Source of the DNA: Chromatiales bacterium
GTDB lineage: Bacteria > Pseudomonadota > Gammaproteobacteria > Thiohalomonadales > Thiohalomonadaceae
NCBI GenBank assembly: GCA_029864785.1
Contig: JAOTST010000097.1
Span: 1 to 6,262, forward strand
DNA: 6,262 bases
Reading direction: 5' to 3'
Below the pieces are notes generated by a model, which was given only the letters and a program-made list of their open reading frames with translations, made no database searches and was not told the origin of the DNA. Position 1 is the stretch's first letter. Every line of letters starts with the position of its first letter. Position numbers and translations under genes: made by a program. This document shows positions 1-5,530 of the stretch, piece by piece.

Positions 1-318
1 CTCTGAACTCCCTTCATCCGTAACGACAGATCCATGTGCGCCGTCAATATAGCGGGAGTGCTCATTGTCGTGGCAATAGACACAAAGTAATTCCCAGTTA
101 CTCCCATCATTAGGGTTATTATCGTGATTATGATCGCGATGATGGACAGTCAACTCTTTAAGATTATCACGACCAAATTCACGCTGACACCTACCGCAAA
201 TCCATGGGTAGAGTTTTAATGCCCGCTCTCGGTATCCACGCTCCCGCTCTTCACTTCCTTTTCGTGCATTAGCAACAAGGGCATCTAATTTATTTTTTTC
301 CTGTGATGACACACACAT
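1..318 (-). CDS. yajD: YajD-like HNH nuclease-family protein (3' end cut by window edge)
   Basis: This reading frame runs off the left edge after 106 codons. It closely matches my memory of E. coli YajD (about 115 residues), so only a short C-terminal tail should be missing. A zinc-ribbon-like pair of CxxC motifs (C41/C44 and C79/C82) brackets an HNH core. The core has H59-H60 followed by a His/Asp/Asn-rich stretch (R61-D-H-N-H-D-N), then N74-W-E-L-L-C, H83 and H87. This is the usual layout of small HNH endonucleases, where His residues bind a metal ion and activate water for DNA cleavage. The cellular role of YajD is not established. The first 27 residues are a charged extension before the conserved G28-Y-R-E-R segment. 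It is the last visible gene of the msrB operon, 3 nt after the ferredoxin stop. The start is uncertain: the ATG at 318 directly abuts the ribosome-binding site, while an in-frame GTG at 312 is ideally spaced. Confidence 0.88.
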   Translation of the reverse strand, partial: MCVSSQEKNKLDALVANARKGSEERERGYRERALKLYPWICGRCQREFGRDNLKELTVHHRDHNHDNNPNDGSNWELLCVYCHDNEHSRYIDGAHGSVVTDEGSSE

Positions 319-324
319 CTCCTA
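310..324 (-). promoter_or_regulatory. Ribosome-binding site and ambiguous start of the yajD-like gene
   Basis: On the minus strand the sequence TAGGAG (324-319) overlaps the ferredoxin stop codon TAG (324-322). The ATG at 318-316 follows the AGGAG core with no spacer, which is poor for initiation. Two codons later an in-frame GTG (312-310) lies 6 nt from AGGAG, the normal spacing. I therefore favour GTG as the real start, giving a protein two residues shorter. This rests on spacing only. Confidence 0.5.
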
Positions 325-591
325 ACTATCTATAAACCACTTAATTTCATCGATGATTGCAGAAATGTCCGCATCGCTCACATAATGAAAATTTTTCCCT
401 GAAGGCGCTAAGCGAATATTGGGACCCTTTTCACACTGTCCAAGGCATTTTCTATATTCAATAATAATAGGAATCTGCTGCTGCAACATCAACTTTTTCA
501 ACTGTTTGATATGGATCGCATTAGCAAGTCCACAGGATTTTTTCTGATTTGTAAGGCGCTGGTTATTACAGATAACCAGCCTATAATCCAT
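322..591 (-). CDS. Thioredoxin-like [2Fe-2S] ferredoxin (COG3411 / NuoE-like fold)
   Basis: This 89-residue protein has four cysteines spaced as in thioredoxin-fold [2Fe-2S] ferredoxins, the family that includes Aquifex Fd4 and the NuoE subunit. C8 and C20 form the first pair and C49-L-G-Q-C53 the second, followed by the typical E-K-G-P-N segment and a P63...Y70-V-S-D-A-D stretch. These residues should ligate one [2Fe-2S] cluster. There is no signal peptide, so the protein is probably cytoplasmic and passes single electrons; its partner is unknown. Its ATG overlaps the stop of the upstream GlcG/HbpS gene by one nucleotide (TAATG). A GGAG lies inside the end of that gene, 5 nt before the ATG, so translation of the two is likely coupled. 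It is shorter than many relatives, with 28 residues between the two Cys pairs. Family assignment is confident; the physiological role is not. Confidence 0.87.
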   Translation of the reverse strand: MDYRLVICNNQRLTNQKKSCGLANAIHIKQLKKLMLQQQIPIIIEYRKCLGQCEKGPNIRLAPSGKNFHYVSDADISAIIDEIKWFIDS

Positions 592-1082
592 TAAAACTCC
601 ATTTCAAGATCATCTTTTACCTCATCAATACCGGCTTGTGCGCACTCTTCATCAATCTCTCCAGATGGTGCGCCACTTACACCAACTCCCCCTAAAAGGT
701 GTCCGGCAATCTGAATAGGAATGCCTCCAGCAGACATCAGTAAACCATCGATTTGACCAATTGGAGTCGATGCTCTGCCAGCAAGTTGAGAGGTGGCAGC
801 GCCAAAGTTAGCCGCAGTGAATGCTTTTTGGCGACTAATCTCCAGAGAGATAACAGGAGCCACCGTGTCACGCATGACATTTTGTACCGAACCATGACGA
901 TCAACGACAGTCACTGCAATTTGAATGCCCTTCTTACGACAGGCATCGATAGCGGCTTGAGAAATTTTGGTCGTCACATTAAGCGAAAGACGTTTAATTG
1001 ATATCGCCATTTGATCTTCAGAAGCAATCACATTTTGGCTAAAAAATAGCGCTGCAACCAATAATATAATTATATTTTTCAT
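591..1082 (-). CDS. Secreted GlcG/HbpS (DUF336) family heme-binding-type protein
   Basis: This 163-residue protein opens with a clear signal peptide: M-K-N, a hydrophobic core at about 4-14, and a likely cleavage site after V18-I-A20. The mature part is therefore exported, probably to the periplasm. The rest is one GlcG/HbpS (DUF336) domain. Visible family hallmarks are the T-V-V-D-R-H-G segment at about 58-64, a K-A-F-T-A-A-N-F-G helix around residue 90, A-G-G-I-P-I-Q around 120, and the near C-terminal G-G-V-G-V-S-G-A followed by the D-E-E-C-A-Q-A-G segment. HbpS from Streptomyces binds heme and modulates a redox-sensing two-component system, and GlcG sits in glycolate operons; most members are uncharacterised. 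Heme binding here is inferred from the family, not seen. It starts 10 nt after msrB with AGGA (1094-1091) 8 nt from its ATG, and overlaps the ferredoxin start by 1 nt. No sensor kinase gene is present in the window. Confidence 0.9.
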   Translation of the reverse strand: MKNIIILLVAALFFSQNVIASEDQMAISIKRLSLNVTTKISQAAIDACRKKGIQIAVTVVDRHGSVQNVMRDTVAPVISLEISRQKAFTAANFGAATSQLAGRASTPIGQIDGLLMSAGGIPIQIAGHLLGGVGVSGAPSGEIDEECAQAGIDEVKDDLEMEF

Positions 1083-1092
1083 CGTTAATTTC

Positions 1093-1473
1093 CTATTTCA
1101 CCTTTTCTATAAAGCGCAAACCAATACCATTGTTACAATAACGCAGGTGTGTTGGCTCAGGGCCATCATCAAAAAGATGCCCATGATGCCCGCCGCATTT
1201 AGCACAATGATACTCTGTACGTGGCGCATCAAGCTTATAATCTGTCTGGGTATCAAATGCATCCTCGATACAGGCAAAGAAACTCGGCCAGCCAGACCCA
1301 CTGTCATATTTCATTGTTGAATCAAAGAGCGGCGCACCACAACCCACGCAGAAAAATGTTCCGCTTCCTTTTTCATCATTAAGAGCACTACTCCAAGGGG
1401 GCTCTGTCCCCTCTTCGCGTAAAACACGATGCTCTTCCGAAGTAAGCTTGTTTTTATCGTTTTCTGTATTCAT
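1093..1473 (-). CDS. msrB: Peptide-methionine (R)-S-oxide reductase MsrB
   Basis: MsrB reduces methionine-R-sulfoxide in proteins back to methionine. This 126-residue protein has the whole family layout: L10-T-S-E-E-H-R-V near the N-terminus, G22-T-E-P-P-W, zinc-binding pairs C42/C45 and C90/C93, the S58-G-S-G-W-P-S-F core, G94-G-H-H-G-H-L-F-D-D-G-P, and the catalytic cysteine C113 in L-R-Y-C-N-N-G. There is no signal peptide, so it is cytoplasmic. Two departures stand out. The position that is cysteine in E. coli and Neisseria MsrB (S-G-C-G-W-P) and resolves the sulfenic acid is serine here (S60), and an extra cysteine, C68, lies shortly downstream. The residues after the catalytic cysteine are N-N-G rather than the common V/I-N-S. 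No good Shine-Dalgarno precedes the ATG. It leads the tightly packed operon continuing into the GlcG/HbpS, ferredoxin and yajD genes. Family and function are confident. Confidence 0.95.
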   Translation of the reverse strand: MNTENDKNKLTSEEHRVLREEGTEPPWSSALNDEKGSGTFFCVGCGAPLFDSTMKYDSGSGWPSFFACIEDAFDTQTDYKLDAPRTEYHCAKCGGHHGHLFDDGPEPTHLRYCNNGIGLRFIEKVK

Positions 1474-1505
1474 TTAGGAACATAATTTATTGATGGTTAC
1501 CGATG

Positions 1506-1533
1506 ATGATAAAGACGGTCATCTAAAAACAAG
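1506..1533 (-). promoter_or_regulatory. Weak candidate promoter for the msrB operon
   Basis: In the 105-nt gap upstream of msrB, the minus strand reads TATCAT at 1511-1506 (5 of 6 matches to TATAAT). A poor CTTGTT at 1533-1528 precedes it by 16 nt. Transcription would start roughly 25 nt before the msrB ATG. The -35 element is weak and the call is a visual match only. The gap otherwise shows no terminator-like hairpin with a T-run, so read-through from the GGDEF-EAL gene is also possible. Confidence 0.22.
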
Positions 1534-1578
1534 CGTCAGACAAGACAACTTAAGTTTTCAATAGTAGAAGGTAGAGCC

Positions 1579-3963
1579 TCACCCATTTGTTAGTATATCG
1601 TCGAAAGGCTGGGTCTTATTGAGCGTTACAAATTCAACAAATTCCTTATATGGCAACGGCTTACTAAAAAGGCAACCCTGAATCATCACTGGATTATGCT
1701 GAGTTAACAACTCCAACTGCATCTCCATCTCTACACCCTCAACGACCACATCCAGATTCATATGAGCAGCCATTTGAATAACTGAAATAGCCAGTGCTGC
1801 ACTGCGTCCGTCTGATGTAATATCAATAATAAAAGAGCGATCTATTTTTAATGTGTCGACAGGAAATTTCTTAAGATAGCTTAATGCTGAGTAACCCGTT
1901 CCAAAATCATCAATCGCAATATGCGCACCTAATCCACGAAGCAGATTAAATTTATCTAAAACATCATCATTGTCATTTAAAAGTAACCCTTCTGTAATTT
2001 CTACTTTTAATCGATCCGCGGCCAAACCACTCTGCTGAAGAGCCTCCTTCACCGTATCAATAAAATTGTCAGCCCTGAACTGTCTAGCAGAGACATTAAC
2101 CGAAAGCCAAATATCTTCATTTACATCATCACTCATAATGTGGTTCGTTGACTGCATTAAAACCCATTTTCCAATATCATTAATAAGCTCACTCTCTTCC
2201 GCTAGAGGGATGAAAATATCAGAAGGAATAGTCATCCCTAACTTTTTATTATGCCAACGTAACAATGCTTCTGTCCCAACAACACGCCTTGTCTTAGAGT
2301 CCACAACAGGCTGAAAATAGAGTTCAAGCTCATCACGTTCTATTGCTTTTCGAAGAAGGCCATCCATCTCCATTCTAGATTTGGCCTCATCATTCATAGA
2401 TTGTGTGAAAAACACACATCGGTTTCTGCCCTCTTTTTTTGCCTGATACATCGCTGAATCTGCATCACGAAGCATAATGTCCGGCTGAGAATTTCCTGCA
2501 GTTGTAATACTGACACCAATACTAGGAGAGACAAACAACTCCTTCCCTTCATGAACAAAGGGTTTGATCAATGATTTAATGATTTTTTTGGCTACAATTT
2601 CCGCATTATGAAAATTATGTATTTTAGGGATAATGATCAGAAATTCATCTCCCCCTAAACGTGCCACGGTATCATCTTCACGAACACATAACTTAAATCT
2701 ACTCGCCGTTTCCACCAAAACATAATCACCCACTGCATGACCCAAAGTATCATTAATGTTTTTAAAGTGATCAAGATCAATCATCAGTAGAGCAACCACC
2801 TCATCTTCACGCTGAGAGGCATTGAGTGACTGTTTAAGCCTATCCATTGCAAGTAATCTATTAGGTAAATTTGTCAACTGGTCATAGTTAGCCTGAAAGA
2901 GGAGCTCATCTTCATAATTTTTCTTAAGTGTAACGTCCTCTTTTGTCGCAAGCAGGTTGGTAATTTTTCCTGACTTATCTTTAAGCGGCTTAACGCTGAC
3001 TCGCTCCCAATATTTCTGGCCATTTTTCCGTTTATTCAAGAGTTCGCCAGCCCACGTTTTTCCTGAAAGAACAGTTTCCCAGAGCTCCTTATAAACACCA
3101 GGAGGCGTCAGTTTTGCACTCAAAAGACTTGGGCTTTTCCCATAAACCTCCTGAAACGAATAGCCTGAAATTTCAATAAAACTATTATTTACATAGAGAA
3201 TTTTTCCCCGACTGTCTGTCAGCACAATCGAGTTAGGACTCTGCTCTGCGATTTCAGCAAGAATCCTAAGCTCATCTTCTCGCTTCTGTAACTTCGATGT
3301 CATGTCATTAAAGGCAGAAATCAGCTGATCTAACTCATCCTCACCCTTGATGAAGTGTCTTTTTCGCTCAATCTTGAATTTTGGTAGCTCACCGGTTATA
3401 GAGGATATTTTAGCCAAATCAGCTAACTGTAAGATATGACGCCCAAACATTTTATAAAATATATAAAGAACAAATAGAGCCACTAATATGGTTTTAAGCG
3501 CATTACTTCCAAGAATAAGTAGCAGCTCTAGCGAAATCCGTTCATAAATATTATCCAAACTCCCTTTAATGACCAAATAACCAATGGTTATCGATTCGTC
3601 TTGATAGTGATGAATAAGAGGGAACTGTTTTTGTAACGCATTTTCAATATTGGATATTCCAGCACTCCATTTGACCTTGCCACCTTCATCTTCAATAGCG
3701 ACATACTTAATATCATTCAGCTGAATCAAACCATCAATTGCCGCCTGAACTTGCTGTTCATCAATTAGCCAGACACTACGAGCGATGGGGTCCACGCCTG
3801 TGGTCTCAATTTGTGAAATGGTTGAGTAAAAATCAGAAATTTCCTGCTGATAACGCCCGTTAATCTGTAGCAGGGTTATAACCAGGGTAAGAATTGAGCT
3901 AAAGAGGATAATCGCAACGATTAACCGCCGAGCTAAAATACTTTTAAAAATTTGGTAAATCAT
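1579..3963 (-). CDS. Membrane PAS-GGDEF-EAL protein (dual cyclic-di-GMP synthase/phosphodiesterase)
   Basis: This 794-residue inner-membrane enzyme is predicted to make and break cyclic-di-GMP. Domain order: transmembrane helix at about 13-33; an unassigned periplasmic sensor region (34-145); a second helix (about 146-170); a HAMP-like linker (about 172-230); PAS (about 233-350, with N259-N-S-F-I-E and the closing T-K-E-D-V-T); GGDEF (about 360-522); EAL (about 535-785). The GGDEF motif is intact (437-441), and an RxxD inhibitory site (R428, D431) lies five residues before it, so product inhibition is expected. The EAL domain keeps E565-A-L, N623, E655, E658, D685-D686, K706, E742 and Q762, matching in spacing the metal and catalytic residues known from RocR. 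Nothing suggests a dead domain, so which activity dominates cannot be told from sequence; PAS or periplasmic input may decide. It lies 86 nt after the HD-GYP gene, same strand. The ATG has no Shine-Dalgarno. Confidence 0.95.
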   Translation of the reverse strand: MIYQIFKSILARRLIVAIILFSSILTLVITLLQINGRYQQEISDFYSTISQIETTGVDPIARSVWLIDEQQVQAAIDGLIQLNDIKYVAIEDEGGKVKWSAGISNIENALQKQFPLIHHYQDESITIGYLVIKGSLDNIYERISLELLLILGSNALKTILVALFVLYIFYKMFGRHILQLADLAKISSITGELPKFKIERKRHFIKGEDELDQLISAFNDMTSKLQKREDELRILAEIAEQSPNSIVLTDSRGKILYVNNSFIEISGYSFQEVYGKSPSLLSAKLTPPGVYKELWETVLSGKTWAGELLNKRKNGQKYWERVSVKPLKDKSGKITNLLATKEDVTLKKNYEDELLFQANYDQLTNLPNRLLAMDRLKQSLNASQREDEVVALLMIDLDHFKNINDTLGHAVGDYVLVETASRFKLCVREDDTVARLGGDEFLIIIPKIHNFHNAEIVAKKIIKSLIKPFVHEGKELFVSPSIGVSITTAGNSQPDIMLRDADSAMYQAKKEGRNRCVFFTQSMNDEAKSRMEMDGLLRKAIERDELELYFQPVVDSKTRRVVGTEALLRWHNKKLGMTIPSDIFIPLAEESELINDIGKWVLMQSTNHIMSDDVNEDIWLSVNVSARQFRADNFIDTVKEALQQSGLAADRLKVEITEGLLLNDNDDVLDKFNLLRGLGAHIAIDDFGTGYSALSYLKKFPVDTLKIDRSFIIDITSDGRSAALAISVIQMAAHMNLDVVVEGVEMEMQLELLTQHNPVMIQGCLFSKPLPYKEFVEFVTLNKTQPFDDILTNG

Positions 3964-3971
3964 CAGGCTTA

Positions 3972-4001
3972 TTTTAACCGTGTTGCCAGCATCTCGTTAA
4001 C
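3972..4001 (-). promoter_or_regulatory. Candidate promoter abutting the GGDEF-EAL start (possible leaderless transcript)
   Basis: On the minus strand TAAAAT (5 of 6 to TATAAT) lies only 7 nt before the ATG at 3963. A TTAACG (4 of 6 to TTGACA) sits 18 nt upstream of it, inside the GTTAAC repeat. The 7 nt before the ATG (aagcctg) contain no Shine-Dalgarno. If this promoter is used, the RNA would begin at or next to the start codon. The call is inference from spacing. Confidence 0.25.
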
Positions 4002-4013
4002 TATTTTGTTAAC
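3996..4013. repeat. Paired GTTAAC palindrome, possible operator
   Basis: Two perfect GTTAAC hexamers (3996-4001 and 4008-4013) flank the 6-nt spacer TATTTT, so they repeat at 12-bp centre spacing and also form an inverted repeat. They lie 33-50 bp upstream of the GGDEF-EAL ATG, over the candidate -35 element. That is a plausible place for a regulator, but no known binding consensus is claimed and chance is possible in AT-rich DNA. Confidence 0.35.
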
Positions 4014-4049
4014 CAGTACGGATCTATTTATGTGAAACTCTTATCTACT

Positions 4050-5318
4050 TTAAGCTGTATTAGGAATAGCGAGATTATTGCTCATAAGGATCTTTCGCAC
4101 ATCAATACCGTAGGAGTTTGATTTAAGAATTTTTCTTATTTTTATAGCCGTACCCTTTCGCTCATGATATTCCAAATCAAGCACCATAGGTCTTTCTAAA
4201 TATTTTTTATGCTTATCAAGCACTAAATTAAGTGTTGGCAACAATTTTCGTTTCAGATTTACGGTAATCACCACACCTACCTCGCCATCTTCAAGTTCAA
4301 CAATTGACCCGATAGGGTAGATCCCCAGACAACTGATAAAACTCTCCAATAAATTTTTACTAAAATGTTTAGAAGCCCATTCATACATCAAATTTAGTGC
4401 TTCATGAGGAGATATCCTGTCATGGTATGCCCGATCACTAGTAATTGCATCATAGACATCGACCATCGCAACAATTTGAACATAAGGCTTTATCCCTTCC
4501 GCCATCAGCCCTTTGGGATAACCTGTACCATCCATACGCTCATGGTGGTAACGAATCACATCCAGCGCAGCAGCGGGAAAATTTTCGGCCGAAGAGAGTA
4601 AATCAAAACCCATTTGGGGATGAGCATTCATGATCTTTTTTTCAAAAGCATTTAGCTTTCCAGGCTTATTAAGAACCTCCAAAGGAACATGCATTTTACC
4701 AATATCATGAAGTAACGCCCCTAGGCCAAGTATACGCAGCTCTTTTTCATCAAAGCCGATATGACGTCCAAAAAGAATGGATAGGATGCACACATTTATA
4801 CTGTGCAATGAGGTGTATTCATCCTTGTGTTTTAGCTGAGTCAGCAACACCATGGCATTTTCATTACTAATGATATTGTCGACCATCTGTTCAGTCAGTT
4901 CACGCGCACTCTCAATACGAATACTTTTACCTAATCGAACATCATTAAAAATGGCATTAATATATTTTCGGGTATTTGTGTAGATCTTGGCGGCTTTAGG
5001 AAGTGCCTGACTAAACTTTATCTTATTACGCTGATGATCCGATTCATCTGACTCAAAATCGGCATTGACCCTCTCTGTGTCGAAACGGCTCGATTCAGTT
5101 CTCTCTAAAGGATTGTGTTCATGCTCTATATCAATGTCTTTCCCTTGCTCAAGATCAATGTAGACCGATTCACAGTAGTTGCGAAGCTGCTCAAGCTCCT
5201 TTGGGGTCGTAATGGGGAACCCCTGAAATAAAAAGGGCGATCCAAGCCACGGCTTATCCAGCTCTGCGACGTACATACCGAGCGACAGCTCATCTACCGA
5301 TATCTTTTTACGCTCCAT
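4050..5318 (-). CDS. HD-GYP domain cyclic-di-GMP phosphodiesterase with N-terminal DUF3391
   Basis: This 422-residue protein is predicted to hydrolyse cyclic-di-GMP in the cytoplasm; it has no signal peptide or membrane segment. Residues 1 to about 60 match the DUF3391 N-terminal domain (I6-S-V-D-E-L-S-L-G-M-Y-V, then D21-K-P-W-L), which confirms the start. An acidic, probably disordered linker follows (about 58-96). The HD-GYP domain spans about 160-340: H172, H204-D205-I-G-K, H233, H258-H259-E-R-M-D-G-T-G-Y-P and D287, so the metal ligands and the GYP signature (266-268) are all present. After it a C-terminal beta-rich segment (G337-S-I-V-E-L to about 385) ends in a short basic repeat, I-R-K-I-L-K-S-N then V-R-K-I-L-M-S-N (394-414). 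AGGGA (5331-5327) lies 8 nt before the ATG. The next gene on the same strand is a GGDEF-EAL protein, so the two may be functionally paired. No terminator separates them. Confidence 0.95.
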   Translation of the reverse strand: MERKKISVDELSLGMYVAELDKPWLGSPFLFQGFPITTPKELEQLRNYCESVYIDLEQGKDIDIEHEHNPLERTESSRFDTERVNADFESDESDHQRNKIKFSQALPKAAKIYTNTRKYINAIFNDVRLGKSIRIESARELTEQMVDNIISNENAMVLLTQLKHKDEYTSLHSINVCILSILFGRHIGFDEKELRILGLGALLHDIGKMHVPLEVLNKPGKLNAFEKKIMNAHPQMGFDLLSSAENFPAAALDVIRYHHERMDGTGYPKGLMAEGIKPYVQIVAMVDVYDAITSDRAYHDRISPHEALNLMYEWASKHFSKNLLESFISCLGIYPIGSIVELEDGEVGVVITVNLKRKLLPTLNLVLDKHKKYLERPMVLDLEYHERKGTAIKIRKILKSNSYGIDVRKILMSNNLAIPNTA

Positions 5319-5527
5319 CGAGATTATCCCTAATCTTATCCATTGCCATTCTGACTTCCCACTTTTCCCCCTTGAATGTCCCCTAAGACATTCACCGCCA
5401 AGCTTATAAATCTATCATAATTCCTCTATCCATTCCTCCTTTAGTTTATCCAACACAGTCCCACTGGAGCTCTCCCCTAAATTGCTCTATTCTGATGATA
5501 TAGGCCAATTCCACATATAGGACAGCT
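5319..5527. other. Divergent intergenic region between HD-GYP and glutamate-cysteine ligase genes
   Basis: This 209-bp stretch carries the control regions of both flanking genes, which are transcribed away from each other. It holds an 8-bp inverted repeat (5373-5394), an AT-rich patch on the HD-GYP side (5401-5425; minus strand includes TATGAT and TATAAG, both plausible -10 elements without a good -35), and a purine-rich AAAGGAGG on the minus strand (5442-5435). On the plus strand no convincing -35/-10 pair was found before the ligase gene. No tRNA or recognisable riboswitch was seen. Confidence 0.6.
5373..5394. repeat. Perfect 8-bp inverted repeat with 6-nt loop
   Basis: The arms TGAATGTC (5373-5380) and GACATTCA (5387-5394) are exact reverse complements around CCCTAA. 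There is no T-run on either side, so this is not a typical terminator. It sits about 55-76 bp upstream of the HD-GYP ATG, just downstream of AT-rich minus-strand -10-like sequences. It could be a repressor operator or an RNA hairpin in the HD-GYP leader. The regulator is unknown. Confidence 0.45.
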
Positions 5528-5530
5528 ATG
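5519..5530 (+). promoter_or_regulatory. Ribosome-binding site and start of the glutamate-cysteine ligase gene
   Basis: AGGA (5519-5522) lies 5 nt before the ATG at 5528. The protein begins M-G-Q-E-I followed by conserved family sequence, and an in-frame stop lies a short way upstream, which supports this ATG as the true start. Confidence 0.65.

Noticed and set aside
1..318. HNH gene considered as part of a homing endonuclease, toxin or mobile defence system
   Set aside because: It matches the stand-alone chromosomal YajD family, and no intron, intein, immunity or mobile-element signs are nearby.
753..1001. 82-codon open frame on the plus strand
   Set aside because: It lies fully inside the GlcG/HbpS gene on the other strand, resembles no family, and the opposite strand encodes an unmistakable conserved protein.
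1107..1307. 66-codon open frame on the minus strand inside msrB
   Set aside because: It is an alternative frame of the msrB coding region with no family resemblance.
1454..1483. Short ORF starting at 1483 overlapping the msrB start
   Set aside because: It has no ribosome-binding site and is only nine codons, so it is more likely chance than a regulatory upstream ORF.
1504..1524. GATGA/TCATC inverted repeat between the GGDEF-EAL and msrB genes, considered as a terminator
   Set aside because: The stem is only 5 bp with a 9-nt loop, has low GC, and no T-run follows on the relevant strand.
2066..2314. 82-codon open frame on the plus strand
   Set aside because: Antisense to the EAL domain coding region; composition and lack of any motif mark it as a shadow.
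4404..4633. Two overlapping open frames on the plus strand
   Set aside because: Both are antisense to the HD-GYP catalytic core, overlap each other, and have no recognisable domain.
5404..5443. Nine-codon leader ORF (start 5433, stop at 5406-5404) with AAAGGAGG upstream of the HD-GYP gene
   Set aside because: The strong Shine-Dalgarno is only 1 nt from the ATG, too close for normal use, and the peptide has no attenuator features such as residue runs. Likely chance in a purine-rich stretch.
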